64,000 nt of DNA from contig NZ_LR882982.1 of the NCBI RefSeq assembly GCF_904831005.1, positions 1,674,001 to 1,738,000 of the forward strand. Direction: 5' to 3'. Below, piece by piece: positions 8,722-18,529 of this stretch. Source of the DNA: Microbacterium hydrocarbonoxydans. GTDB lineage: Bacteria; Actinomycetota; Actinomycetes; Actinomycetales; Microbacteriaceae. Positions within the stretch are counted from its first letter, which is position 1, and each line of letters opens with the position of its first letter. A program made the translations under genes and the position numbers. Below the pieces are notes generated by a model. It worked only from the letters and a program-made list of their open reading frames with translations. It made no database searches and was not told the DNA's origin.

Positions 8722-9236
8722 ACCTGTTCTCTCCTCCATGCAACGATGTCCTCGGCGATCCGCTGCATCGGCCGCCGCGACGTGTCGAAAGTCACCGTCG
8801 CCACCTCGTCGTACCACGCTCTGCGCTGTGCGAAGATCTCCGTCCACCGGGCGACCGGGTCCTCTCCGTCGAGCAGCGGTCGCCCTCCCGTGGTGATCCG
8901 GTCCGCCACTGCGGATTCGCTCACGGTGAGGAAGACCACGGGGTGCTCGAGCAGCAGAGCACGGGTTCCGGCGTCGGTCACCGCGCCGCCCCCGAGCGAG
9001 ATCACGCCGCCCTCTGCGAGTGCCGCCGCGACTGCCGAGCGCTCCAGAGCGCGGAAGTGCTGCTCGCCGTACTGCTCGAAGATCGACGGGATCGACCCGT
9101 GTGCCGCGACCACACGCTTGTCGGTGTCGATGAACGGCAGCTCGAGCGCGCGTGCGACACGGCGCCCGATGCTGGTCTTGCCGGCCGCCATCGGACCGAC
9201 GAGCACCAGCGTCAGGGGCTCAGCCCCGCTCGTCAT
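8718..9236 (-). CDS. aroK: Shikimate kinase
   Basis: 172 residues, the normal AroK size. Walker A-type loop [17 protein letters not shown] at about residues 11-27, then the shikimate-binding [18 protein letters not shown] and the LID region [10 protein letters not shown] follow. It phosphorylates shikimate at O3 with ATP. The ATG at 9236 lies 17 bases inside the 3' end of aroC, so the start of this gene and the end of aroC share sequence in different frames. Confidence 0.97.
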   Translation of the reverse strand: MTSGAEPLTLVLVGPMAAGKTSIGRRVARALELPFIDTDKRVVAAHGSIPSIFEQYGEQHFRALERSAVAAALAEGGVISLGGGAVTDAGTRALLLEHPVVFLTVSESAVADRITTGGRPLLDGEDPVARWTEIFAQRRAWYDEVATVTFDTSRRPMQRIAEDIVAWRREQV

Positions 9237-10449
9237 GCGCGATGAGCGCGGCCTCTGATGCCGGGGCCGTGCGCAGCTCTGCGGGGATGCCCGCGAGGTA
9301 GCTCTCGACGTTGCGCCGGGTCTCGCGGATGCTGTCGCCGCCGAACTTCTCGAGCACAGCGTGTGCGAGCTCGACGGCGACCATGGCCTCGGCGACGACG
9401 CCCGCGGCGGGAACCGCGCAGACGTCCGACCGCTGGTGGTGCGCCGTGGCGTCTTCTCCACTCGCGACGTCGATGGTGCGGAGTGCGTGCGGAACGGTCG
9501 CGATCGGCTTCATGCCCGCACGGACGCGGAGGACCGTGCCGGTGGACATACCGCCCTCGGTGCCGCCGGCGCGGTCGGAGCCGCGGGTGATCCCGTCGGG
9601 CGTCGCGAACAGCTCGTCATGTGCTGCGGAGCCGCGGCGGCGAGTGGTCTCGAAGCCGTCGCCGACCTCGACCCCCTTGATCGCCTGGATGCTCATCAGC
9701 GCCTGAGCGAGACGCGCGTCGAGGCGACGGTCCCAGTGCACGTGCGAGCCGAGCCCCGGGGGCAGACCGTATGCGAGCACCTCGACGATGCCGCCGAGCG
9801 TGTCGCCGTCCTTCTTCGCATCATCCACCTCGGCGACCATGCGCTCGGAGGTGGCCGGGTCGAAGCAGCGCAACGGATCGGCATCGAGTGCGTCGACGTC
9901 ATCGGGTGTCGGCAGCGCGGCCCCGTCGGGAACCCGCACCGGGCCGATCGACAGCGTGTGGCTCACGAGACGGATGCCGAGCTCACCCAGGAACGATCGG
10001 GCGACGGCGCCCAGAGCGACGCGCGCTGCCGTCTCGCGAGCACTGGCTCGCTCGAGGATGGGGCGCGCCTCGTCGAAGTCGTACTTCTGCATGCCGACGA
10101 GGTCGGCATGACCGGGGCGCGGGCGGGTGAGCGGTGCTCCCCTGCCGCGCGACTTCTCGGTGAGGTCGACGGGCTCGGGGTTCATGACCTCGATCCACTT
10201 CGGCCATTCTGTGTTGCCGATACGCAGTGCGATCGGGCTGCCGAGTGTCTTGCCGTGGCGCACGCCTCCCGAGATCGTCAGTTCGTCCTGCTCGAACTTC
10301 ATCCGGGAGCCGCGACCGTAGCCGAGCTTGCGTCGAGCCAGATCGGCTTGGATCGCCTCGGACGACACCGGGACGCCGGAGGGAAGACCCTCCATGACGG
10401 CAATGAGTTCTGGACCGTGGGATTCGCCGGCCGTGAGCACGCGGAGCAT
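9220..10449 (-). CDS. aroC: Chorismate synthase
   Basis: 409 residues. N-terminal [25 protein letters not shown] is the family signature. The FMN/EPSP site motif [15 protein letters not shown], then [17 protein letters not shown] and the C-terminal [15 protein letters not shown] region are all present. It converts EPSP to chorismate using reduced FMN. The enzyme for the step before it (aroA, EPSP synthase) and the first enzyme (DAHP synthase) are not in this window. 48 bases separate it from aroE. Confidence 0.98.
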   Translation of the reverse strand: MLRVLTAGESHGPELIAVMEGLPSGVPVSSEAIQADLARRKLGYGRGSRMKFEQDELTISGGVRHGKTLGSPIALRIGNTEWPKWIEVMNPEPVDLTEKSRGRGAPLTRPRPGHADLVGMQKYDFDEARPILERASARETAARVALGAVARSFLGELGIRLVSHTLSIGPVRVPDGAALPTPDDVDALDADPLRCFDPATSERMVAEVDDAKKDGDTLGGIVEVLAYGLPPGLGSHVHWDRRLDARLAQALMSIQAIKGVEVGDGFETTRRRGSAAHDELFATPDGITRGSDRAGGTEGGMSTGTVLRVRAGMKPIATVPHALRTIDVASGEDATAHHQRSDVCAVPAAGVVAEAMVAVELAHAVLEKFGGDSIRETRRNVESYLAGIPAELRTAPASEAALIAHDERG

Positions 10450-10497
10450 TGCTCTAGTCTCCCATGCGTTTCGGGCGACCTCGTCCCGCGTTTCGCC

Positions 10498-11316
10498 CTA
10501 CGACGCGAGAACGTCGCGCATCGCCGCCACGACCGCGTCCTCGTCGGGAAGCCGGCGCGACGGATCGCCGTCGCGGAACACTCGGATCTGACGAACGGCC
10601 TGATGCAGGAGCATCCCGAGACCGGAGATCGCCGGCCCGCCGGCCCAGCCCGTGGCCACTGTCGAGGGCCATGGCGAGTAGGCGACGTCGAACAGCGTTC
10701 CGCCCGTCTCCGACATGCGCGCGACCGTTCCCGGATCGACGCTCGCCCCTCCGGGAAGGGTCGCGATGGTCAGATCGACCGGATCGGCAGCGGCCGAGAA
10801 CTCGAGGGTGGAGACCGCGACGCCGAGCCGCTCACCGAGCGCCACGAGCGGCGCAGCGCGCTCGGGACGCCGCGCGCGCACGTCGATGCGCGCCGCGCCC
10901 ATCTCCGATGCGGCGACCAGAGCCGATGCAGCTGTGGCACCCGCACCCAGGATCCTCACGTGCCCGACGCGGGTGAGACCCTCGTCGCTCAGGGCGTCGA
11001 CGATTCCTCCCACATCGGTGTTGAAGCCTCTGACGGTAGTCCCGAGAAGCAGCGTGTTGACGGCCCCGGTGAGTTCGGCGTGCTCGTCGAGCGAATCGGC
11101 GGCGAGCCGCGCCTGCTCCTTGAGCGGCATCGTGAGGGACAGCCCCCTCCACGAGTCGTCGAGCGCTGTGAAGGCCGCGGCGAAGTCCTGCTCGCCGACC
11201 TGCCGGCGCGAGTAGTCCCAGTCGAGTCCGAGGATCTCGTACGCCGCGGCGTGCAGCTGGGGCGACCGCGAATGCGCGATCGGATCGCCCCAGACCGCCA
11301 GACGATGAGCGGTCAT
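10498..11316 (-). CDS. aroE: Shikimate dehydrogenase
   Basis: 272 residues. The shikimate-binding motif HSRSPQLHAAAY is near the N-terminus. The catalytic Lys lies in LTMPLKEQA and the Asp in NTDVGGIVDAL; the NADP Rossmann loop is LGAGATAASAL. It reduces 3-dehydroshikimate to shikimate. The ATG at 11316 overlaps the mltG stop as ATGA, so its translation is probably coupled to mltG; sequence upstream in this frame belongs to the mltG shadow. Confidence 0.95.
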   Translation of the reverse strand: MTAHRLAVWGDPIAHSRSPQLHAAAYEILGLDWDYSRRQVGEQDFAAAFTALDDSWRGLSLTMPLKEQARLAADSLDEHAELTGAVNTLLLGTTVRGFNTDVGGIVDALSDEGLTRVGHVRILGAGATAASALVAASEMGAARIDVRARRPERAAPLVALGERLGVAVSTLEFSAAADPVDLTIATLPGGASVDPGTVARMSETGGTLFDVAYSPWPSTVATGWAGGPAISGLGMLLHQAVRQIRVFRDGDPSRRLPDEDAVVAAMRDVLAS

Positions 11317-12812
11317 CCGGCCGAGCATCCGCCGTCGGGATTCGCCTTGCACCACTGGTCCCACTTCTCGACGCCCTGGAGGTGCTCCTCGTACGTCTCC
11401 GAGAACTGCGTCTCGCCCGTCTCGAGGTTGATCGTGACGAAGTAGAGCCACGGGCCGTCGGCCGGGTGCATCGCGGCATCGATCGCCTTGTCGCTCGCGC
11501 TCGCGATCGGCGTGATCGGCAGCCCGGTGTGCACGTAGGTGTTCCAGTCGTTCGGATCTTCGAGCGCCTCGGCCGAGCTCGACACGACGCCCTCGTGCAG
11601 CGAGCCGTAGCCGTACTGCGCGGTCGAGTCCATCTGGAGCTTCATGTCGATGTCGAGTCGGTTCTGGATCACCCGCGACACCTTCGGGAAGTCCGCGGTC
11701 AGGCCCTCTCGCTGGATGATCGACGCGATGGTGAGGATACGCTGCGCGTCCTCAGCCGGGACACCGGCCTTGTCGAGGGACTCATGAGTGCGGTCGACCA
11801 TCCGCTGGATGACCTGCTGAGCGGTGACTCCGGGATCGAACGTGTACAGCGCGGGGAAGAGCCATCCCTCGAGCGTCTGCGCGTTCACGCCGTATACCGA
11901 CGGATCGGCGACTGCCGCCTCGAGATCCGCGAGCGGGATGCCGAGCGATTCGGAGATGCTCGGCAGCGACGACTCGATGGTCGCGCCCTCCCCCACGTTC
12001 GCAGAGTTCTCGAGCTTGTTGGCGGGATCCCGCAGAGCCTCCAACGCGGCCTCTGCGGTCATCTTCTCCTGCAGGCGGTAGTTGCCCGGATAGAAGGTGA
12101 CGGCGATGCCCTCGTCGACGAGATAGTCGTAGAAGACGGTCTCGGTGCGGGTGACCCCCGCCTCGTAGAGCGCGGTGGAGACCGGTGAGCCGGTGTCGCC
12201 CTCCTTCACCGTGACGACCACCTCTCCCGACGCGAGACCGGGCTCCCAGTCGTCGGGCTCGCCCCATCCGAGGGCGTCGCTGATCTTGTCTCCGTAGGTG
12301 TTCATCGCCCAGACGCCCGTGGCCACCAGCCCTCCGATGACGGCGAGGACGATGATCAGAGCGACCAGACAGCCTGTGCGTCGCTTCTTCTTGGGAGGTT
12401 TGGCGACGGCCTCCTCGTCGGTGTGACTGTGGAACAGGTCTTCCAGCCGCCCACCCGCCGCGGGGCCCGCCGTCGTCGCCGGGGACGCGGGCGTCGTCGT
12501 CGGTCGATCCCCGTCGCCTGCCTGCTCGACGCGCACCGTCGGCGCTGGACCGCGATCAGACACCTGCGCGTCGTCGTCGACATGCTGTTCGGGCGTCGCG
12601 GGCGCCGGAGCGACCGCTGCATCGGGTGAGGGCGACTCGGCGGCGGCGGCGGGTCGGGACGCGGCCTCTCGAGCAGCGCGTCGGGATCCGGGTGCCGGGG
12701 GTGTGTCGTCGACCGTCGGGATCTGCTGCGTCGGCTCCGGCAGGTTCTCGAACAGGTCGCTGAGGCGGGCGTCCGGATCGTGCCGGGGGGAAGCACTATC
12801 GCGTTCGGGCAT
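11313..12812 (-). CDS. mltG: Endolytic murein transglycosylase MltG (YceG)
   Basis: 499 residues. About 150 N-terminal cytosolic residues are Pro/Ala/Asp-rich and low in complexity. A basic stop-transfer (PKKKRRTGC) and one transmembrane helix (LVALIIVLAVIGGLVATGVW) follow. The extracytoplasmic YceG domain contains the catalytic Glu in ILTIASIIQREG. MltG cleaves nascent glycan strands and so sets their length at the membrane. The long cytosolic tail is typical of actinobacterial members. Two bases separate it from ruvX upstream and it overlaps aroE downstream. Confidence 0.95.
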   Translation of the reverse strand: MPERDSASPRHDPDARLSDLFENLPEPTQQIPTVDDTPPAPGSRRAAREAASRPAAAAESPSPDAAVAPAPATPEQHVDDDAQVSDRGPAPTVRVEQAGDGDRPTTTPASPATTAGPAAGGRLEDLFHSHTDEEAVAKPPKKKRRTGCLVALIIVLAVIGGLVATGVWAMNTYGDKISDALGWGEPDDWEPGLASGEVVVTVKEGDTGSPVSTALYEAGVTRTETVFYDYLVDEGIAVTFYPGNYRLQEKMTAEAALEALRDPANKLENSANVGEGATIESSLPSISESLGIPLADLEAAVADPSVYGVNAQTLEGWLFPALYTFDPGVTAQQVIQRMVDRTHESLDKAGVPAEDAQRILTIASIIQREGLTADFPKVSRVIQNRLDIDMKLQMDSTAQYGYGSLHEGVVSSSAEALEDPNDWNTYVHTGLPITPIASASDKAIDAAMHPADGPWLYFVTINLETGETQFSETYEEHLQGVEKWDQWCKANPDGGCSAG

Positions 12813-12814
12813 TG

Positions 12815-13288
12815 TCAGGAAGACTCCTCATCGAGCGGAATCGTGACACCGGGCGGGTTTCCGGTGCTCTTCTCCGTGTCGATCGCCTGCTGCAGCAGAA
12901 CCACCGCGGCGACCTGATCCACAATGCTACGAGAGTTCTTCTGGGTTCTTCCCGAAGATCTCAGCGCGGCGTGTGCGGATACCGTGCTCAGACGCTCGTC
13001 GACGAGTCTCGTCGGGATCCGCGTGCGGGTCGAGAGCGCGGCCGCGAACTCCCTCGCGTCGAGCGTCGATGCCGTATCTGCGCCCTGCATGTTGACGGGG
13101 AGTCCGACCACGAGCTCCATGGGCTCGTATTCCGCGGCGATGGCCGCGATCCGATCGATCGACTGCTCCGAGCGAGGCACCGTCTCGACGGGAACAGCGA
13201 GCATGCCGTCGGGGTCGCACCGTGCGACCCCGACGCGAGCCCTGCCGACGTCCACGCCGAGTCGCACGCCGCGACGAAAGCCGCTCAC
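12815..13288 (-). CDS. ruvX: Holliday junction resolvase-like protein RuvX (YqgF)
   Basis: 157 residues with an RNase H-like YqgF fold: VRLGVDVGRARVGVARCD at the N-terminus, VVGLPVNMQG, and VDERLSTVSA. The final acidic motif is around SIVDQVAAVVLLQQAID. The role is probably 16S rRNA 5' maturation, as for the E. coli homologue; the resolvase name is historical. GTG start overlapping the alaS stop (GTGA). Confidence 0.94.
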   Translation of the reverse strand: MSGFRRGVRLGVDVGRARVGVARCDPDGMLAVPVETVPRSEQSIDRIAAIAAEYEPMELVVGLPVNMQGADTASTLDAREFAAALSTRTRIPTRLVDERLSTVSAHAALRSSGRTQKNSRSIVDQVAAVVLLQQAIDTEKSTGNPPGVTIPLDEESS

Positions 13289-15945
13289 GCTGACTGCAGC
13301 TCCTGCGAGACGGCCTCGAGCGCTGCCGAGAGCGCAGCGGCATCCGTTCCGCCGCCCTGCGCCACGTCGTCTCGCCCGCCGCCGCCACCGCCGAGCACCG
13401 ACGCGGCGCGCTTCGCGAGAGCTCCGGCCTTGGCGCCGGCAGCGCGAGCCGCATCGTTCGTGGCGACGACGACCACGGGGCGATCGTTCACGATCCCGCC
13501 GAGAGCGATGACAGCAGCCTCGGACCCCAGTCGGTCGCGTACTCCGAGCACGAGCTCGCGCACGTCGTCGGCCGAGGCCACGGTGCCGAGGGACTGCGCC
13601 GCGACGCGGAACGCACCGACCCGACCCGCAGCCTCCGCGATCGCGGGAACCTGACCCGCTCGCTCCTTCGCCTCGAACTGAGCGATGCGCTTCTCAGCGG
13701 CCTTGAGATTCGACGACAGGTCGGCGATCCGCTCGGCCAGCTGGTCACGCGGCGTCTTGAGCGACGAGGTGAGCTGCGAGACCAGGGCGCGCTCGGCCGC
13801 CAGCTCACGGAACGCGTCGCGCCCCACGAGAGCCTCGATCCGTCGGTTGGACGCTCCGACCGACGACTCGCCGACCACGCTGACCAGCCCGATCTCGGCG
13901 CTGGTGTTCACATGGGTGCCCGCGCAGAGCTCCCGCGACCAGGGTCCGCCGATGTCGACCATGCGCACGACGTCGCCGTACTTCTCGCCGAACAGCGCCA
14001 TGGCGCCCGCATCCTTCGCCTCATCGAGCGAGACGATGCGCGTGGTCACCTCGAGGGCGTCCTGCACGGCGCGGTTCGTGATCTCCTCGATCTCGCTGCG
14101 GGCGTCGGCCGACAGGGCCTGGGACCAGGCGAAGTCGAATCGCATGTATCCGGCACGGTTCAGTGAGCCCGACTGCGTGGCTGTGGGGCCGAGCGTGTCG
14201 CGAAGCGCCGCGTGCACGAGGTGCGTGGCGGAGTGAGCCTGACGCGCGGCACGCCTGTTGGCGGCGTCGACGACGGTCGTCGCGGCGTCATCGACCGCGA
14301 CGGAACCGCGAGTGACCTCGACCGTGTGGCTGATGAGTCCGGGAACCGGGCGCTGCACATCGAGCACCTCCAGCTCGAATCCGGGCCCCACGATCACGCC
14401 CTTGTCGGCGACCTGGCCACCGGACTCCGCGTACAGCGTGGTCTCGGCCAGCACGACCTCGGCGATCTGGCCCTCGTGCGCGGTCCGCGCAGGCTGACCG
14501 TCGACGAGGATGCCCAGGATCCGTGAATCGACCTCGAGCTCGCTGTACCCGTCGAACCCCGTCTCCCCGAGTGCACGCAGGTCGCGGTAGACCGACACGT
14601 CGGCGAGCTGGCGCTTGCGGTTCCGGGCATCTGCCTTCGCGCGGGACCGCTGCTCCTGCATGAGGGAGTCGAAGGCGGCGCGGTCGACATCGAGTCCGGC
14701 CTCTTCGGCGACCTCGAGCGTCAGGTCGATCGGGAATCCGTAGGTGTCGTGGAGGAGGAAGGCCTCGCGCCCGCTCAGCGACGCGTCGCCCTTCTTCTTC
14801 GTCTCGTCCAGCGCCAGGTCGAGGATGGTCGATCCCTGTGCGAGGGTGCGGCGGAAGGTCTCCTCCTCCGCGAAGGCCGAGGCCGACAATGTGGCCCAGT
14901 CCTTCTCGAGCACCGGGTACGCCGACTTCATCGCATCGCGCGACGAGGCGAACAGCTCGGGGAAGACCGGCTCATCGACGCCCAGCAGGCGCATGGCGCG
15001 GACGCTGCGTCGCATGAGACGACGCAGGATGTAGCCGCGCCCCTCGTTCGACGGGCGCACGCCGTCCGAGAGCAGCATGAGCGAAGAGCGCACGTGATCG
15101 GCGACGACGCGGAAGCGGACGTCGTCCTCGTGCACAGCGCCGTATCGGCGACCCGAGAGCTCGACGGCGCGGTCGAGGACCGGCCGCACCTGATCGGTCT
15201 CGTACATGTTCTCGACGCCCTGCTTGAGGAAGGCGACCCGCTCGAGGCCCATGCCGGTGTCGATGTTCTTCTGGGGCAGCTCCCCCACGATGTCGAACTC
15301 CGTCTTGCCGCGGATGTTCTCGATGAAGTCCTGCATGAAGACCAGGTTCCAGATCTCGAGGAACCGGCTGTCATCCGCTGCCGGACCGCCGTCGTTCCCG
15401 TACGCAGGGCCGCGGTCGAAGAAGATCTCGCTGTCCGGACCACCGGGACCCGGCTGGCCCGTGTTCCAGTAGTTGTCCGCACGGCCGAGGCGCTGGATGC
15501 GCTCCGGCTTGAGGCCGATGATGTCGCGCCAGATCGCCTCGGCCTCATCATCGGTCTCGTAGACGGTGACCCACAGGTCTTTCTCGTCGAAACCGAGACC
15601 GCCATCGGCCTCGGAGCTCGTCAGCAGCTCCCACGCATAGCGGATCGCGCCTTCTTTGAAGTAGTCGCCGAAGGACCAGTTGCCCATCATCTGGAAGAAC
15701 GTGCCGTGGCGGGCGGTCTTGCCGACCTCTTCGATGTCGTTGGTGCGGATGCACTTCTGCAGGTCCGCGATCCGCGGATGCGGCGCGGGCACGACCCCCG
15801 TGAGATACGGGATCATCGGCACCATCCCCGCGACGGTGAACAGCAGGGACGGATCGTCGCTCACGAGGGAGGCGGACGGGACGATGACGTGGTCGTTCTT
15901 CTCGAAGTAGTCGAGATAGCGCTGCGCGATGTCCGCAGTTTTCAT
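13285..15945 (-). CDS. alaS: Alanyl-tRNA synthetase
   Basis: 886 residues, full length. N-terminal class II catalytic core (MKTADIAQRYLDYFEKNDH; TVAGMVPMIPYLTG; FFQMMGNWSFGDYFKEGAI). The editing domain has zinc ligands HSATHLVHAALR and CAGTHVNTSAEIG. The C-terminal C-Ala domain has a Gly-rich LGGGGGGRDDVAQGGG. It charges tRNA-Ala and edits Ser and Gly. ATG at 15945, followed directly by ruvX. Confidence 0.99.
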   Translation of the reverse strand: MKTADIAQRYLDYFEKNDHVIVPSASLVSDDPSLLFTVAGMVPMIPYLTGVVPAPHPRIADLQKCIRTNDIEEVGKTARHGTFFQMMGNWSFGDYFKEGAIRYAWELLTSSEADGGLGFDEKDLWVTVYETDDEAEAIWRDIIGLKPERIQRLGRADNYWNTGQPGPGGPDSEIFFDRGPAYGNDGGPAADDSRFLEIWNLVFMQDFIENIRGKTEFDIVGELPQKNIDTGMGLERVAFLKQGVENMYETDQVRPVLDRAVELSGRRYGAVHEDDVRFRVVADHVRSSLMLLSDGVRPSNEGRGYILRRLMRRSVRAMRLLGVDEPVFPELFASSRDAMKSAYPVLEKDWATLSASAFAEEETFRRTLAQGSTILDLALDETKKKGDASLSGREAFLLHDTYGFPIDLTLEVAEEAGLDVDRAAFDSLMQEQRSRAKADARNRKRQLADVSVYRDLRALGETGFDGYSELEVDSRILGILVDGQPARTAHEGQIAEVVLAETTLYAESGGQVADKGVIVGPGFELEVLDVQRPVPGLISHTVEVTRGSVAVDDAATTVVDAANRRAARQAHSATHLVHAALRDTLGPTATQSGSLNRAGYMRFDFAWSQALSADARSEIEEITNRAVQDALEVTTRIVSLDEAKDAGAMALFGEKYGDVVRMVDIGGPWSRELCAGTHVNTSAEIGLVSVVGESSVGASNRRIEALVGRDAFRELAAERALVSQLTSSLKTPRDQLAERIADLSSNLKAAEKRIAQFEAKERAGQVPAIAEAAGRVGAFRVAAQSLGTVASADDVRELVLGVRDRLGSEAAVIALGGIVNDRPVVVVATNDAARAAGAKAGALAKRAASVLGGGGGGRDDVAQGGGTDAAALSAALEAVSQELQSA

Positions 15946-16002
15946 AGGGGTGCCAGGTGTCCTTGCGTACAGGGTGAATGGAGCTGCGCGGGTGGCGCGG
16001 GA

Positions 16003-16191
16003 TCAGTCGGCGGTCGGCTCGGTGAGTCGCGCCTGCTGCTCACGGTAGGCGTCGCCGATGATGCCGGTGAACTCGTTGAAGCGCGCGTCGACCTCGGCCA
16101 GGATGTCGTGACCCCTCGGGTCCTTGTTCATGAAATGTGCCGCGACGAAGCCGCCGATCACACCGATCAGGAACCACAGCACGTTCTTCAT
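16003..16191 (-). CDS. Small single-pass membrane protein, 62 aa
   Basis: Begins MKNVLWFLIGVIGGFVAAHFMNK: one N-terminal transmembrane helix with a GxxxG-like stretch, then a short charged soluble tail (HDILAEVDARFNEF) ending LTEPTAD. Family unknown to me; it resembles small YtxH-like membrane proteins only in layout. It lies between the rpsD terminator hairpin and alaS, on the same strand, 57 bases before alaS, and is likely the first gene of the alaS transcript. I prefer the ATG at 16191; upstream sequence in the same frame overlaps the rpsD terminator. Confidence 0.75.
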   Translation of the reverse strand: MKNVLWFLIGVIGGFVAAHFMNKDPRGHDILAEVDARFNEFTGIIGDAYREQQARLTEPTAD

Positions 16192-16250
16192 GTCGCCATC
16201 CTTGCCTCTGACCCGCGAGGGCGCGGTAGTTCCATCGTATGCGGAAACGA

Positions 16251-16283
16251 CAGAAGGCGTCGGGGTGAACCCGACGCCTTCTG
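16251..16283 (-). terminator. Terminator hairpin downstream of rpsD
   Basis: Perfect inverted repeat with 14-base arms (CAGAAGGCGTCGGG / CCCGACGCCTTCTG) and a 5-base loop, starting 14 bases after the rpsD stop. On the minus strand it is followed by TCGTTT, a weak U-tract. This is the strongest hairpin seen in the window and most probably ends the rpsD transcript. Confidence 0.8.
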
Positions 16284-16297
16284 CGGAAAAGCTGAAC

Positions 16298-16927
16298 TCA
16301 GCGAGCTGCGTAGTACTCGACGACGAGCTGCACTTCACAGGTCACGGGGACCTCGGCGCGCTTCGGACGACGAACCAGGCGAGCCTGGAGCTTGTCGAGC
16401 TCGACCTCGAGGTAGCCGGGAACGGGAGGCAGCACCTCGGCGTGACCGCCGGCGGCTGCGACCTGGAAGGGCTCGGTGCCCTCGCTCTTGGCCTTGACGT
16501 GGATGAGCTGACCCGGCTTCACGCGGAAGGACGGGCGGTCGACGAGCTGACCGTCGACGAGGATGTGGCGGTGCACGACGAGCTGACGGGCCTGTGCGGT
16601 GGTGCGGGCGAAGCCCGAACGCACGACCAGGGCGTCGAGACGCATCTCGAGCAGCTCGACCAGGTTCTCACCGGTCAGGCCGTCCTGACGGCGAGCCTCG
16701 TTGAACGTGTTGCGCATCTGCTTCTCGCGGATGCCATACTGCTCGCGCAGACGCTGCTTCTCACGCAGACGGACGGCGTAGTCGCTGTCTGCCTTGCGCT
16801 TGGTGCGGCCGTGCTCGCCCGGAGCGTAGGGACGCTTCTCGAGGTAGCGGGCGGCCTTCGGGGTGAGCGGGATGCCGAGGGCACGGCTCAGACGTACCTT
16901 GCGGCGGTCCTGGGACTTCGTGGTCAC
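16298..16927 (-). CDS. rpsD: 30S ribosomal protein S4
   Basis: 209 residues, normal length. N-terminal MTTKSQDRRKVRLSRALGIPLTPK, then the S4 RNA-binding domain (LEMRLDALVVRSGFARTTAQARQLVVHRHI). S4 nucleates 30S assembly on 16S rRNA. No CxxC zinc motif is present at the N-terminus, so this is the zinc-independent form. GTG start at 16927 with Shine-Dalgarno GGAAGGAAAA. It is transcribed alone, between rarA and a strong hairpin. Confidence 0.98.
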   Translation of the reverse strand: MTTKSQDRRKVRLSRALGIPLTPKAARYLEKRPYAPGEHGRTKRKADSDYAVRLREKQRLREQYGIREKQMRNTFNEARRQDGLTGENLVELLEMRLDALVVRSGFARTTAQARQLVVHRHILVDGQLVDRPSFRVKPGQLIHVKAKSEGTEPFQVAAAGGHAEVLPPVPGYLEVELDKLQARLVRRPKRAEVPVTCEVQLVVEYYAAR

Positions 16928-17088
16928 GAAGTTTTCCTTCCGATGACGTGGTCGCGTCTCTCACGACTCACGGACGTATCGTCCGCGTTCTGCCTTGGAG
17001 CGCACGCCGGGGCGCCAGCAAGGTGGGGTGTGAACGAGGAGATGCCCGAAAACACGGTTTCGAGCCGATCAAGTCTAACAGATTCGCG
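16928..17088 (-). promoter_or_regulatory. rpsD upstream region
   Basis: 161 bases between rarA and rpsD. A minus-strand TAGACT at 17077 to 17072 could be the -10, which would give a leader of about 140 bases. That length leaves room for autoregulation by S4, but I see no recognisable S4 operator. No gene fits here. Confidence 0.3.
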
Positions 17089-18420
17089 TCAGCGCCCGTC
17101 GAGGATCCGGCGGATGCGCTCGAGGCGAGCCGAGATGTCGCGTTCGGCGCCCAGGTTCTTGGGCTCGTAGTACCTCTTGCCGCGCAGCTCGTCGGGCAGG
17201 TACTGCTGCGGAAGGATGCCGAACTCGCTGTCATGCGGGTAGACGTATCCGCGGCCGTGACCGAGTCTTCTGGCGCCCGGGTAGTGCGCGTCGCGCAGAT
17301 GCAGCGGAACGCGCCCGAATCCTCCGGAGCGGATGTCGGCGATCGCCTGGTCGATTCCGACGTACGCCGCATTCGACTTCGCGGTGGTCGCGAGGTAGAC
17401 GGTCGCCTCGGCGAGCGGGATGCGCCCCTCCGGCATGCCGATGAAGGCGACGGCGTCCGCTGCCGCGACCGCGATCGAGAGGGCCTGCGGGTCGGCCAGA
17501 CCGACGTCCTCCGACGCGGAGATGACCAGCCGGCGGGCGATGAAGCGAGGGTCCTCCCCCGCTTCGATCATCCTGGCGAGGTAGTGCAGCGCCGCATCGG
17601 GATCGGATCCGCGGATGGACTTGATGAAGGCGCTGATCACGTCGTAGTGCTCATCGCCCTGCCGGTCGTAGCGGAGCAGAGCCTTGTCGACGGCTTGAGC
17701 CACGTCGTCGGCGGTCGCGGCGGGAACCGCGCCCTCCTCGCCCTTCGAGAGGGCGACGGCCGCTGCGGCCTCGAGGCCGGTGAGTGCGCGGCGCGCGTCG
17801 CCGGAGGCGAGCCTGATGAGTGCGGCCCGCGCGTCGTCGGCCAGGGTCACCGCGCCGTTGAGTCCGCGAGCATCGGTCACCGCGCGGTCGACCAGAAGGC
17901 CGATGTCGTCGTCGGTGAGGGGCTGCAGGGTCAACAGCAGCGACCGCGACATGAGCGGTGAGATCACCGAGAACGAGGGATTCTCGGTCGTCGCGGCGAT
18001 GAGGAGCACCCACCCGTTCTCGACGCCCGGAAGCAGGGCGTCCTGCTGCGCCTTGGTGAAGCGGTGGATCTCGTCGAGGAAGAGGATCGTCGTCTGGCCG
18101 TAGAGATCGCGCTGTGTGATCGCCTCCTGCATCACCTCGCGCACATCCTTGACGCCTGCTGTGATCGCGGACAGCTCGACGAACCGTCGGCCCGATGATC
18201 GCGCGATCGCCTGGGCGAGCGTGGTCTTGCCGGTTCCCGGAGGACCCCACAGGATGATCGACACGGCACCGGGAGACGACGCGGCGGGATCCGCCAGCGC
18301 CACGATCGGAGAACCCGCGCGCAGCAGGTGCTTCTGACCGGCCACCTCGTCGAGGGACACCGGGCGCATGCGCACGGCGAGGGGCGTCTGCCCGGAGAGC
18401 AGTGCGGCGGCGGCGGTCAT
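17089..18420 (-). CDS. rarA: Replication-associated recombination protein A (AAA+ ATPase)
   Basis: 443 residues, RarA/MgsA/WRNIP1 family. Walker A is WGPPGTGKTTLAQAIA (about residues 55-70), Walker B is ILFLDEIHRF, sensor 1 is ATTENPSF, and the RarA-specific C-terminal tetramerisation domain includes DAHYPGARRLGHGRGYVYPHD. RarA acts at stalled replication forks. Basic N-terminus (PLAVRMRPVSLDEVAGQKHLL) as in the clamp-loader-like family. ATG at 18420; divergent from the small membrane protein gene. Confidence 0.96.
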   Translation of the reverse strand: MTAAAALLSGQTPLAVRMRPVSLDEVAGQKHLLRAGSPIVALADPAASSPGAVSIILWGPPGTGKTTLAQAIARSSGRRFVELSAITAGVKDVREVMQEAITQRDLYGQTTILFLDEIHRFTKAQQDALLPGVENGWVLLIAATTENPSFSVISPLMSRSLLLTLQPLTDDDIGLLVDRAVTDARGLNGAVTLADDARAALIRLASGDARRALTGLEAAAAVALSKGEEGAVPAATADDVAQAVDKALLRYDRQGDEHYDVISAFIKSIRGSDPDAALHYLARMIEAGEDPRFIARRLVISASEDVGLADPQALSIAVAAADAVAFIGMPEGRIPLAEATVYLATTAKSNAAYVGIDQAIADIRSGGFGRVPLHLRDAHYPGARRLGHGRGYVYPHDSEFGILPQQYLPDELRGKRYYEPKNLGAERDISARLERIRRILDGR

Positions 18421-18529
18421 CCGTCAAGGCTAACGCGACGCACCGACACTGCGGGCAGGATCAGCGTGACCACACGACGGTAGGCTCTCTGGCGACGGTG
18501 CACATTCACGTCGAGTAAGGGAGCACGCC
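18421..18529. promoter_or_regulatory. Divergent promoter region, rarA / small membrane protein gene
   Basis: A 109-base intergenic region between divergent genes. A plus-strand TAGGCT at 18481-18486 is a plausible -10 for the rightward gene, and its Shine-Dalgarno is AAGGGAG. No convincing -35 was found. Confidence 0.3.

Noticed and set aside
7633..8847. Longer 5' version of aroB (404 codons)
   Set aside because: The extra N-terminal part lacks family sequence; ATG at 8721 overlaps the aroK stop as ATGA and gives the usual length.
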